DNA of 64,000 bases. It comes from Galbula dea. Lineage: Eukaryota; Chordata; Aves; Piciformes; Galbulidae. The position numbers and the translations under genes were made by a program. Shown in pieces: positions 1-10,686 of this stretch (position 1 is its first letter; every line of letters starts with the position of its first letter). The stretch is from positions 1-64,000 of the forward strand of contig VWZX01010904.1 in assembly GCA_013399015.1 (NCBI GenBank). The letters run 5' to 3'. The notes beneath the pieces were generated by a model, which had not been told where the DNA came from, made no database searches, and was given only the letters and a program-made list of their open reading frames with translations.

Positions 1-570
1 GAAGGGGAAGGGGAGGAAAGGGAAGAGACATTATAAAAACCCATTCTGCAATAAGAACCTGAGTTGTATTAGAGTCTGGGCAGTCCATGCTCAAAGGCAG
101 CTATGAGCATAGCCCCCAGTTACTCCCATAAACCAAACCAAAGCTAAATTCTGTAATGAGAGCACTTGCAAATGTAGTAGTTTGGTTGGTTTTTTGTTGT
201 GGGTTTTTTGGTTTGGGTTTTATTCTATTCTCTCCACTTCCAGTAAGTTGGTCCTGGATGCCTTTTAGCCAGCTCCAATTTTGGTGTCTCCCCTCTCTGA
301 CCCAAGGAGAAAGGCACAAACAAACAAATCCCATAAGGAAGGGCAGGAAGTTGTGTGAGCTGTTCCCTGGTTGTTGTTACTAGGGAAACCACTTCCTTAG
401 TATTCATGTGTTCAGCAGATCTGCCTGGCTGGGTCTCCCAAGTCCCAGGCAAGTCATGAACTGAATGGCAACCAGGAAAATAAAGCCAGACCTGCACAAA
501 AGACATGACAAGTGCCCACGGTGCTGAAGATGAAAATCTGACTTTGGCAAATCAATCTGAAGCAGAAATC
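1..570. other. Intergenic, no gene seen
   Basis: A GA-rich purine tract (1-28) and a G/T-rich tract (178-230) with repeated 'ggtttt' motifs lie in otherwise plain sequence. The open frames here are short and unrecognised. Confidence 0.6.
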
Positions 571-868
571 TCTGACTACAACTTGAAAGGAGGTTGGAGT
601 AAGGTGAGGCTCGGTCTCTTCTCCCAAGTAACAAAGGAAATGGCTTCAGGTTGCACCAGGGGAGGGTCAGATTAGATATTGGGAGGAATTTCTTCACCCA
701 GAGGGTTATCAGGCATTGGCCCAGGCTGCCCAGGGAGGTGGTGGAGTCACCATCCCTGGAGGGGTTCAAGAATCATGTAGATGTGGTGCCTGTGAGCATG
801 GTGGTGTTGGGTGGCTGGTTGGACTGGATGATCTCAGAGGCCTTCTCCAACCAGAATGGTTCTATGAA
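571..868 (+). repeat. CR1 LINE fragment, group 2
   Basis: 5'-truncated CR1 3' end. It has the 'ggttcaagaatcatgtagatg' neighbourhood followed by 'ggactggatgatctcag' and the terminal 'ggttctatga'. Its last 75 bases and about 205 bases of 3' flank recur at 5996-6278. Confidence 0.85.
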
Positions 869-1076
869 GTCTCCTGCTTCTTCCACCTCAAGTCCTGCTG
901 TACCAATGGCTATTGTGTTGGAGCAGAGCTCAGGAGAAGCTACAGAGCAGTGCAGCCTCACTCTGCCCAACAGAGCTCACTCACTGCTGCCTCCAGCCTG
1001 GCAGAAGAGCAGGAGACCTCTGACCACTAATGGAGCTACTCCCCAGAGTACCTGCTCTTCCAGATTAGGCACTCCA
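792..1076 (+). repeat. Copy 1 of a duplicated CR1 3' end plus unique flank
   Basis: This segment includes the last part of the CR1 at 571-868 and about 205 bases of non-CR1 sequence, such as 'ggagcagagctcaggagaag'. It is nearly identical to 5996-6278. The similarity ends at 'ggcactcc' in both copies. Confidence 0.85.
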
Positions 1077-1339
1077 AAGTGTGTGTGTGTTTGGAGGAGT
1101 CACTCCTTTCATGGTCTGTGTTCCTCTTTTCCTTAACATCATCCAGTGTCTGTGAAAGCAATCAGTATCCAGGGGCTGGAGTTAAAATCCTCAGCCCAAA
1201 CACCTCCATGTTCTGGCTGCTGATCCCTGCTCCAGTTTCACAAGCAGTGTCATCAGCCACCCAAAGGATGGGCAGAGCTTGTCCTGTCACAACAGGCCCT
1301 GCTAAAAAGACCATCTCCTTCTATCTTAACGACTCCTTT

Positions 1340-1546
1340 AAGTACTGATAAGCTGCAAGAAGGTCTCCCTGGAGCCTTCTCTTCTCCAGGCTGAACAACC
1401 CCAGCTCTCACAGCAGAGAGGTTCCAACCCCTCTGATTATTTTTGTTGCCTCTTCTAGACCTGCTCCAACAGGTCCATGTCCTCCTTATGCTGAGGACTC
1501 CAGAGCTGGACACAGCACTCCAGCTGAAGGCTCTCAGATGACCAGA
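1340..1546 (-). repeat. CR1 fragment, 3'-UTR-proximal part
   Basis: Contains the antisense CR1 block 'ttctccaggctgaacaaccc' and 'tgctgaggactccagagctg'. The element's own 3' terminus is absent, so it is truncated at both ends. More diverged than the group 1 copies. Confidence 0.8.
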
Positions 1547-2611
1547 GGTGAGCTCAGGCTTGGATGTCTCTGTGGCAGGATTCTCAAGGACAAACATCAC
1601 CCTGAGCCTGCTGCTGGAAAGGTTTCTTAGGAGGAGGAGGAAAAAGTCATTCTGGGGCATCTGAAAAAAGCCTTCTTTCTTTTTTTCCTTCCCCAATATA
1701 AGGACAGGAGGAAAAAAATGTGTGAATGTCTCATTCCTCAGAGCTGGGCACACAATCAAAGAAGAACCAGGATGGACTTTGTGGCATGGAGGAACACTCT
1801 GCTCTGCTTTTCTGGATGCCATGGGTGAAGGCATTAGTCTGCCTTGAAAGAGAAAATAAAGAGAAGGCATCTTCTCTGGAGCAAAAGGAGGGTACCCAGA
1901 TCTTCCTATTGTCACAGGCACTGCTCCCCATTCTACTTCAGAAGAGTATCAGGCTTTAAAAAGCACCTAATTTCCCTTCAGCTGCTTGAAAATGCATCTG
2001 AGCTATTGTCTAAGCCTCTTTGTTGGAGGTGTTCTCCAGTAGTCAGGCACTTTTGATTCATGTGCTAACCATCCCCCTTCAGGCAGGGAGTTCCCAGGCG
2101 ACGTTCCCCATGTGCAAAGGGACACTCCAGCTCCCCCAGACAAAAGTCAGGCAACTTGAAACCCCCAGAGCCTCTAAACCTATTTTGCATAGATTGCCCT
2201 CACAGGAGGGGAGGGAGAGGAGCTCTCTTTCTCTCCATCTCCTCTATCAACCTAGAATTCAAATCCATTTGTTTCCCAGCAGTAGGAATGCTGCTGAGAG
2301 AGAAATCAGAGCAGAAAGCCAAGGTTGTAACCAATTTTGAGGCCAATGGAAATAAAAAGAGAATTACCTCAGTTTAGCCTCTAACCAGTCAGCTATGTCC
2401 TGCTTTGAGGTCTTTGGAATTAGGAACAATTAACAGAAGTAGATATATTTGTATTAAATAATGACCTTTTGCAGGTGGCATTGGTTCCTTGTATACTGAG
2501 GCTACAGTACATAACTTTTACTGCTGTAATGAGACTAGGCTTTAAGCTTCATAAGAGTTAATTTTTCCAAGGCTGCAAATAGGACTTTTATGCCATTAGA
2601 AATTAAGATTT
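1547..2611. other. Intergenic, no gene seen
   Basis: Unique sequence with a short T-rich run at 1676-1690. I recognise no exon or transposon. Confidence 0.5.
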
Positions 2612-2781
2612 CAATCCTAGAACTGTCAGGGTTGGGAGGGACCTGAAAGATCAGCTAGTTCCAACCCCCCTGCCTGCCAGGGACACCTCCCACTAGAGCA
2701 GCTTGCTCACAGCCCCAGCCAGCCTGGCCTTAAAGCTTCCAGGGATGGAGCTTCCACAGCCTCTCTGGGCAACCTTTCCAC
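2612..2781 (-). repeat. CR1 LINE fragment, group 1
   Basis: Starts at the CR1 terminus ('tcctagaactgtcag') and contains the antisense 'ctgcctgccagggacacctc' and 'ccagggatggagcttccaca'. It breaks off after the 'gggcaacctttccact' block, giving a very short 5'-truncated copy. Confidence 0.9.
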
Positions 2782-3374
2782 TAGGATGCCCTCAGAAGAT
2801 CTTGAGATACTGTGCTGGTTCTTTCCTCAGACATACATCTCCTGTAGTCACAGGAAGAAAAACCCAAACCCAGTGGTCATCACATAAAGGTAAAAGAGGG
2901 TGATGAAGCAATGGCACCAGTAAGAAGCTATGTTTAAAGAGGACCAAATCTGAATTTCTCCACCTAAACCACGTAGCTGTTGCAGCCCTTGACATCATTA
3001 ATCCATTAGAAGGCTATCAAGGTTCATTTCCTGCTTGCAGAAGCTAAGGACATTCATAAAGTGGAATCTAGCCTCAAGCTCCAGTTTGGGTTTAAACTGA
3101 AAGTGTCTCGCTTAGCAAGTCATCCCAGATATGGTGCTAACACTGATGTGCTGCTGCTATCAAGGCAAAGAAATATTCATTGACTTCAAGAGTGCCAGGA
3201 TTCCAGGTGATTTCAAACTAGACTAAACTCAGACCTCTCCTGCATGAGTGAGAAGATGATCTCTTAACTCATAATCCTCTTCAGAAAGAAAACAGCTGTC
3301 ATCTCCATTTACTTATTGACTCCTCCAGCCAGTGAAGCTTGCTAGGTTTCATTGCTAATGATGATCTCTACAAA
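2782..3374. other. Intergenic, no gene seen
   Basis: Unique sequence between two CR1 insertions. Nothing recognised. Confidence 0.5.
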
Positions 3375-3590
3375 ATCCCAGCATGGTGGGGGTTGGAAGG
3401 GACCTCTGGGGATCACCCACTCCAACCCCCCTGCTCCAGCAGGGGCACCCACAGCAGCTTGCCCAGGGTCACCTCCAGCTGCCTTGGGAATCTCTCCCCA
3501 GAAGGAGACTCCACAGCCTCTCTGGGCAGCCTGGGCCAGGGCTTTGTCACCCTCACAGCAGAGAAGTTTCTCCTTACATCCAGGTGGATC
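3375..3590 (-). repeat. CR1 LINE fragment, group 3
   Basis: Antisense 3' end with 'gggacctctggggatcaccc', 'ctccagcaggggcacccaca' and the 'agaagtttctccttacatcc' block. Same group as 34513-35290. Confidence 0.88.
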
Positions 3591-4540
3591 AATTATTCCT
3601 TCCTTCATGTGGAAAAGCTTTCTAGAAATGTTTTATTCCAAACTAAAAGCAAAACCATGAACATGCTCGTGGAGTCAAAATACTGTGTCACATCTGTGAA
3701 ACCTTGAACCACCTGAAGACAGCACTTTGGCCAGTCTCATGGTTTTGAAACCAACATAGTCCCACCATTTTCTGGCATCTCCACCCCTTGCCTCCCAGCT
3801 AAGAGCCCCTGAGGCCTCCAGCCCCACAATCATTCACATGGAAAGTTGTGAGTGAGCTGAGAAACCTGAGCTCCTGGCAATCCCCAGGTGAAGGGAGTTA
3901 ATTGAAAGAGAAGTCTTTCTCTCCTGATAAATCAGTGGGGTTCAAAGCTGCTGTGAATAAGCTTGCTTTGTTAGGAGAAACTTCCAGGCAGCTCTAATTA
4001 AACACTCCCAAATTAAGTTAAGAAAAGCAATTTAATTGAAAGAAGGTGGAGGGAGCTTTGGGAGAGTGCTGAGGGACACCTCAAAAGAAAAGGAGCATGT
4101 GTGTTGCTACAGCTCTGATTTCTCTGTTGGGACAATGTAGCCCTGGGAGACATCAGAAAAATAACCAGTGTGAATGATTTCTTCATGTTTTCCTGCAGCT
4201 AGGAGCATTGCAGGCTGAGCCTTCACCTCCTCCTCACTTCTTTAGGTGAGTACTACCAGGGAACAAAGGAGATTGGATGTGGGGACAATCAAGTGATGAG
4301 CATGTGAGAAGAGAGATGAAACAGCAACTTTTCTTTCTGTCTCTGCAGGAAATGTCCAAGTTAAAACCAAAATAAATTAAAACAAATCCACCTGAGGCCA
4401 TTTCTGGAACTCAGGCTCCAGAGATACCTTCAAAAGAAGTTGGTTGCAATTTCTGTGTGTGGAAGACATTCATAAAAGGTCTGGGGTAAGTATGACCTGG
4501 ATATTGTGTTTTAGAGATGACACAGAGTCCAGCTCCATAT
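3591..4540. other. Intergenic, no gene seen
   Basis: Holds a TAAT-rich stretch at 3980-4035 ('ttaattgaaagaagg' type). No repeat or exon recognised. Confidence 0.5.
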
Positions 4541-4773
4541 TCCATGGATATAAACTAGAGGAGGGGAGATTTAGATTGGATGTTAGCAGGAAGCTCTTCA
4601 CCATGAGGGTGGGGAGACACTGGAAGCTCCATCCCTGGCAGCTTTGAAGGCCAGGCTGGCTGGGGCTGTGGGCAAGCTGCTCTAGTGGGAGGTGTCCCTG
4701 GCAGGCAGGGGGGTTGGAACTAGCTGATCTTTCAGGTCCCTTCCAACTCTGACAGTTCTGTGATTCTCTGATA
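4541..4773 (+). repeat. CR1 LINE fragment, group 1, with internal deletion
   Basis: Sense 3' end through 'gacagttctgtgattctctg'. Compared with the copies at 29068 and 46553 it lacks about 25 bases of the 'cacaggttgcccagagagg' region, with a 3-base TGG overlap at the join. Confidence 0.9.
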
Positions 4774-5360
4774 TTCAGATGTTCACACAGCAGCACAAGC
4801 CCCTGCTACTGCAGGGAGGTATCTGTGGGCAGCTGAGGGATCCCTTCCTCCAGGTGGTGGATGAAGGTGTTGAACACTCCAGGACCCAGTACTGACTCTG
4901 GCCCAGCAAAGCTGCCATTTTTCATGGGACCACCCTTGAATGGCACTTCAGTTGAAGGTCCTTTCTTTCCTGGCCACCCTCCTTTCCAGGCTGTGTGAAG
5001 CATCTTGTCTGTGACCCTTCCATGGTGCCTGTGGCTCCGAGCCCACAGCAGCAGAGCTGCTGAGAAACGCCCGCTTGTGCGCAAGGAGGCATCTGAAGTG
5101 GTTGGTGTTCAGCGAGGCCAAGCAAACCTCAATGTGCTCCTTGTTCCTTCCTGGCACCTTCTCCTACCAGACAGCTTCCAGCAGTCAAAATATTTTGGTG
5201 TGAAGCAAACTCAGCAGCTGGAGCTGTGGGTGTGGGAATTCTCCAAGCTCAGTGGTTGGAAGGGCACTGAGGGTTTCTTGCCGTGAAGTTGCCACAAACC
5301 TGGCAGGGTCCTGTCAGGGAGAGGAGATGAGAGGCTGCCAAGAGACTACTGACTACTGTC
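4774..5360. other. Intergenic; possible old CR1 ORF2 remnant at 4845-4915
   Basis: The stretch 'gatgaaggtgttgaacactc' followed by 'cccagtactgactctgg' resembles an antisense CR1 ORF2 block, but it is short and diverged. The rest is unrecognised. Confidence 0.35.
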
Positions 5361-5687
5361 TCTCTCCACAGCTGCCTGAAAGGAGGTTGGAGCCTGCTGG
5401 GGCTTGGTCTCTTCTCCCAGGTGACTAGTGATAGGACAAGAGGCAATGGCCTCGAGTTGCACCAGGGGAGGTTCAGGTTAGATATCAGGAAGAATTTCTT
5501 CCCTGCCAGAGTGGTTAGGCATTGGCCCAGGCTGCCCAGGGCAGTGGTGGAGGCACCATCCCTGGAGGGCTTCCATAACCATGGAGACATGGCACTGGGT
5601 GACATGGTTTAGTGGCATGGTGGTGATAGGGTGATGGTTGGACTTGATGATCTCAGAGGTCTTTTCCAACCTTAATGATCCTCTGAG
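5361..5687 (+). repeat. CR1 LINE fragment, group 2
   Basis: Contains 'gcaccaggggaggttcaggt', 'cattggcccaggctgcccag', 'ccatccctggagggcttcca' and the terminal 'ccttaatgatcctctgag'. A good full-length example of the group 2 3' end. Confidence 0.92.
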
Positions 5688-5892
5688 TGGGCCAGTGATG
5701 TTTTGATTTAGGCACAGTGTCTGACAGGGAGCTAACCTGGAGCAGGCAAGAGTCCTGATGGCAGAGGGCAAAGCCCTTCAGCTCTGCTTTGTCATGAGGC
5801 CTTCAGTAAGAGCTGATGTCACCTCTAGCCTCCAGCTCCTTTCTTTCCCTGGGTTAGGTGACATCTCCTGAGAGATGTTGGTAGGTAGCAAC

Positions 5893-5991
5893 TCTGATTG
5901 AGTTGGGGTTGTTCAGCCTGGAGGAAAGAAGGCTCCAGGGAGATGTTGGTGTGGCCTTCTAGTACTTGAAGGAAGCTTATGAAAAAGGTTT
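5893..5991 (+). repeat. CR1 fragment fused to the 5996 segment
   Basis: Carries 'gttgttcagcctggaggaaa' and 'ggctccagggagatgttgg', a part upstream of the CR1 terminus. It stops abruptly after 'gaaaaaggtttag', where the duplicated group 2 segment begins. Confidence 0.8.
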
Positions 5992-5995
5992 AGTG

Positions 5996-6278
5996 ATGAG
6001 CATGGTGGTGTTGGGTGGCTGGTTGGACTGGATCATCTCAGAGGGCTTCTCCAACCAGATTGGTTCTATGATGTCTTCTGCTTCTTCCACCTCAAGTCCT
6101 GCTTTACCAATGGATTGTGTTGGAGCAGAGCTCAGGAGAAGCTACAGAGCAGTGCAGCCTCACTCTGCCCAACAGAGCTCACTCACTGCTGCCTCCAGCC
6201 TGGCAGAAGAGCAGGAGACCTCTGACCACTAATGGAGCTACTCCCCAGAGTACCTGCTCTTCCAGATGAGGCACTCCC
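5996..6278 (+). repeat. Copy 2 of the duplicated CR1 3' end plus flank
   Basis: Same segment as 792-1076 with about ten differences, including loss of a 'gct' in the flank. Here it abuts a different CR1 fragment (5893-5991), whose own 3' end is missing. This copy therefore looks like the derived one. Confidence 0.85.
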
Positions 6279-7090
6279 CATGCACCAGCACCAGCTAAAC
6301 TGCACTGAAAACATGGACATTGCCCAGACACAAACAGGCCTTTCTGGAAAGGACCTAGTGGATGTGGGAGACCAAAAGTGCAGCTCTTCCATGGTTCACA
6401 TCCCCACCAAAGAGACAGTTGTGGTCCAACATACCCTGCACTGAGCTTCTTACTGAATGCTCAGCAGATAGGTGAGCACCTGGAGCAGCCAGAAAGGGAC
6501 CTGAGAAAGGGCATGTTAGGGCTCAGGTGGTTGGCATTGGTTCCATGGAATGGAGCAGAACAGTGGGGCTGGGAAAGAAGAATCTAGAAAAGATGAACCA
6601 TCTCCATGAAGGAGGCTATTTCTGTAGAGCACTGCCTCCCAAGGAGAAAAGCATTTCTGCTTTGCTGTCTGTCTTGGGCATTCTGAAGGAAAAATAGGAT
6701 TCTAGAAAGAAACCTGAGGCATTAAGAGTTGTCTGTGTCTCCTGGTGCAGCCAAGGGGCAGTTCATCTTCAGGCTATTTCCCAGGGAAGCCAACAGGGTG
6801 GTACAGGCAATTTCCTTCTGCTCCACACTGATATGATGCTGAGTGTTTGGCCAATGAACATCACTTCATAGTCCTCTTAGCCCACAGGACTTTGTCATGT
6901 GCTGTCCTCTTTCCATCTGGCTACACAGTGAAGCATCACTTGTCTGAAGCACAGAAGTTACACTTGTTGGGATAAACCCCTCTAGAAAAGCATCTTAAAT
7001 GCTCCATCTTCAGCAGGCACCAGGAGAAATCCACTCTGGGGTGCTTGTGCCCTTACAAAGAGAGCAGAGAACTCAACCTGTGCCTTGATT

Positions 7091-7195
7091 TTGGGGGTGG
7101 GTTGGTTTTGTTTCTTTGTTTGGGTTTGGATTGTTGGTTGGTTGGTTGGTTTGGGGTTTGTGGTGGTGCTTTTTTGGTTTCCTTTTTTTTTTTTT
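7091..7195 (+). repeat. G/T-rich low-complexity tract
   Basis: Repeated 'ggttggttggttggtttggg' followed by T11. A similar tract occurs at 9318-9410. Confidence 0.8.
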
Positions 7196-9317
7196 TGATG
7201 GCTCTTCCCATCTCTCTGGCATCTCCCAGGGCTGTGTGGGTGTACAGCTCATTCCATGAATACATGCATAGCTCTGGAGCTCCTCAGGTGAAAGCTGGGG
7301 GCAAACTCATACAATTACCTGGCTCCTAAAGTGAACACCTCCCTTTTGGAAACCATAGTCCCAATTCCAGTGGAAAGGTGAAGTTGGAAGTGTTTCTATG
7401 CTACCATAAACCTCCTTAGGCTTTCCTAGGGTCTATAGCTCTGCACTATTTTGTTGTTATATATAGCACTTAAAGCTGTTACACCTCTTATGTGAATCAC
7501 CCATATTAGTCCTTGAGAAATCAATTTCAAAATACATTCCATTTTAGTTTAGCAGCTCTTTGGAGGCAGTACAGCCCCAACAATCAGCACTAGGCCCTTT
7601 GGAATCTCTTTTTCTCTTTCCCAACTCAGGATCAGCCAAGACAGGCAATAAGGCAGGGGCTGCAGGGCTGCTCTCAGCTATTATTGTGCCTGGCTCCCTC
7701 TCAGCATGACTGGCTGCAGACAATATAGAACAGCACTCACAAGGGGAATGAACAGTAAATACTTGGCCTTGGATTTTTTTTTGTCATGCTTTTCCCCCCC
7801 CCCTCCTCTGGTTTCTATCCCTTTATCCTTACCCATGTGCTATGTAAGCTTCTCAAATCTAATGTCCATAACATCACCCCCACCCTGGTAGCAGCAAGCC
7901 CTTCTGCTGCTCCAGGGTGTACTTTACAGAGCTTTACAAGCAGCAGCATTCTTGAGAACCTGGAGGGGTTAACCTGGTGGCACAAGGTTGCTCCAACACC
8001 TTGCCTCCTTGGTTTCTTTTTCCTTTTCTCAGAGGAGGGGGTGGCTGCTATTCTAGTTAAGTTCCATCTCTTGCTTTGCTCTAGCAGCCAGGCTAGTTTA
8101 GGAAGAAAACCTTGGGGCTAAAGAGGCTTAGGAGTGCAGCCAAGGGGGTCAGGAGACAGCTTGAAGGATTCTCCTACTTCATAATTAAAAGCTCCCTCAG
8201 AACATGCTTCCTGGTACCCAGTGCTCAAAGATCCAAACCCTTTTTAGGTAATAATTTTTGGTCCTCATTTGTATCTGAGAGGCTGAAGTTGCCACACAGG
8301 TAGTCAGGCAGGAATAGCAAACAAATCAGCTCCTCAGCTGAAGGCATAAATTATTCAGCTAGACTAGGAAAAGGCAACACCTCCCTAAACTTGCCCTAGT
8401 CAGTGAGAACTTGGGGGAAGGGGGAGAGGAGGAAGGGAGAAGTGGATAAACATGCATGGGTTTTCTTGGGTTGTCTTTTTTTTTTTGTGTGCAATGCCCT
8501 CTGGGTGCTGCTGCTGTCTTCTTTATTTTGCTTTTTTTCATTTGTGACAGCTTTCTAGAATTGAAGGTGGGGGGAATTCACCTCCTGAAGAGTCCTTTGT
8601 TACTCTAGCAGATACAACCTAGGGCCCTCAAGACCCACACTCAAGCCTACAGGGTGTTCTCTCAAAGGAAGACCAGTTGATCTTCAATTAATCCCAATAA
8701 ACTCAAGTCAAACAGGGATTTAGGTCCTCCCTGATCCATATTCTAGGCTAGTAGCTTCCCCATCAGCAGAGAGAGGACTTGCTGCTCTCCAGCCAGCCCC
8801 CATCCCAGTCCAAAATGATGTTCACACCAACAGGCTCCTATAGATTCCTGCAGCTGCTAAAGCAGCAGATTCTTGCCATTTCAGGCAGCTCTTCTCAGCA
8901 AGTCTGTGCAAGCTGCATTGATTGAACTGCCAGTGTCTAAAAATAGAGCCTAGTGCCAAAAAGAAAAGCTAGAAGCAATGGAAAGGAGGAGAAACTACTG
9001 AAGGGATATATTGATTCTATTCAGGGGGAGTGAGCACTTGCCTAGTGAATGCTATGATGCACAACTAAAGAGAGAAGTGAAGAAGAACCCAAGCAGCAGA
9101 GAGTCACTGACTGAGATAAATCACCAAGGCTGCAGAGGTGTAAATCACACTGCTAGATCAAAGGGGTGGAAAATGCATATTGTATGGGTTTGGGTTTATT
9201 TTTAATGTTTTATGGCCTGATTTTTTTCCACCAGAAATATCAAGTTCTTATTTCAAGAGAAGTTGCAGTAAGCCAGACTCTGTTCTCCATACAATGCTAG
9301 AGTTAAACCAGACCTAA

Positions 9318-9410
9318 GGAGGTTTAGTTTAGTTTAGTTTGTTTATTTTCATGGAGGGGGGTTGTGGTTTTGGGGGTTTTGGGTTTTTTGGTTGGTTGTT
9401 TTTTGGAGCT
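9318..9410 (+). repeat. G/T-rich low-complexity tract with G runs
   Basis: 'tttag' tandem units, then runs of G6, G5 and G3 separated by T-rich spacers ('ggttttgggggttttggg'). It could form a weak two- or three-layer G-quadruplex on the plus strand. Confidence 0.7.
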
Positions 9411-9699
9411 TTTTCCCAGCAAACTGACTCTTCTGCTACTCCAGTGAAATGCCAGTGCAGTGTAAATTGCTCCCTTGTCACCTGTGAGACACCAAATAGT
9501 CAGCACTCCCTTGTAGTGCTGCCTTAAGCTCATGGGTTTGACTGAATCAGTGCCTAATCTTTCCAGTTAATTACTCTCCAGTGCCTGCTTGCTTCTCAAG
9601 GACTTCCCATTCCTTAAAAATATCTTGTTGTTTGCAAGCATTTCCTTGTCCATTTGCTGGAGGACAAAAAGTAAAGGCTTTAGTCCCTGGGTTAGGTCT

Positions 9700-10461
9700 T
9701 GTCCTGGTTTGGGTTAGAGCAGAACTAACTCTGCTCTGTGACTCCCTTCCCAGCTCAATCTCTTCTCAGTCTCTCACTCTCTGCAGCTCCCAGCATCTTC
9801 TCCCAGCCAGTGGCTGCTGCTAGCAGGGACAGCACTGATGGGGAGAGTTAGTGCCAAGGCTTGGGCTGCAGAGCAAGGTCACTGCTCCAGCTTGGCTCCC
9901 ACCTTGGGCTGCAGGCAGTCAGAGGTGGCAGCTGCAGGGAGGAGAGGCCAGGAGAGGTGACCCTGAGCTGCCCAACAAGGGATTCCAGCCCATGGAGCTC
10001 ATCTTCAGGATAGAGCTGAGGGATCAGGAGGGTCAAGCTCTTCTTCAGTGGCCAGTGTCCCAGGAGGACTCTGTCTGCTCTGCCTTGGATCCTGATCCAG
10101 GAGTTCCTGAATCCAGCTCCCACCTGCTGCTGAGTCCAGTCTGGGACTTGTGCCACAGCACCAGGTCTAGGGACTCCTGCTGTGGCAGGGGGGTTGGACT
10201 AGATGATCTCTTGAGGTCCCTTCCAGCTCCTAACATTCTGTGATCAGTGGTGACAGTGATGTCATTGCCACCAGGGCTTGGGTTTGACATTGGCTTTCTA
10301 TAGATTTGATTTTACTGTGATGATTCTCATTCAAGCAGTTTTAATTTTCTTTTCCAGCCCATCAGTCACTCTCCCTCATTGCCCTTTCCCTTCCCTTTTG
10401 GGGGCTTCATAGAGAGCATCTGGCACTCACCCAGTGTCTAGCCCAGCCCTGACCCTGGAGA
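9700..10461 (+). mobile_element. Solo ERV LTR, copy A, with nested CR1
   Basis: Starts TGTCCTGG and runs to about 'ccctgaccctggaga'. It aligns along its whole length with copy B (62270-62976), with about 300 central bases nearly identical (9840-10130 against 62410-62700). The opening 'tgtcctggttt' and the C/T-rich end are typical of avian ERVL-like LTRs; the class is inferred. The last dinucleotide is not CA, and I see no matching target duplication. No internal viral genes flank it. It differs from copy B mainly by the 85-base insertion at 10161-10245. Confidence 0.8.
10161..10245 (+). repeat. Very short CR1 tail nested in LTR copy A
   Basis: About 85 bases ending in 'ccttccagctcctaacattc' and 'tgtgatc', a CR1 3' terminus. 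LTR copy B has only 'tg' at this point, so copy B shows the empty site. The CR1 is therefore younger than this LTR insertion. Confidence 0.85.
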
Positions 10462-10655
10462 GATGAAGCTCACAGAGAGATAGGAAGGAGAAGAGAGATT
10501 CTGCTACACTTTATTCAATATGATGTTACAGGAAAACAACAGTTACAGCTGACAAACCATTACATCTTCCATAATACAGAGGAATTACAAGGTGTAACAA
10601 AGAATGCAACATTTATTTTACTGTACTGCTTACTATGCTGCTCTTCTGAAGTATG

Positions 10656-10686
10656 TATATATATATATATAAATATATATATATAT
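10656..10686. repeat. (TA)n microsatellite
   Basis: Two TA runs broken by one 'aaa'. Confidence 0.9.

Larger units (their letters stand above)
6282..9699. other. CR1-free intergenic stretch, no gene seen
   Basis: Over 3.4 kb without a CR1. Notable are the G/T-rich tracts at 7091-7195 (with four 'ggttggtt'-type units and a T11 run) and 9318-9410, and a C9 run at 7794-7802. No exon recognised. Confidence 0.5.
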
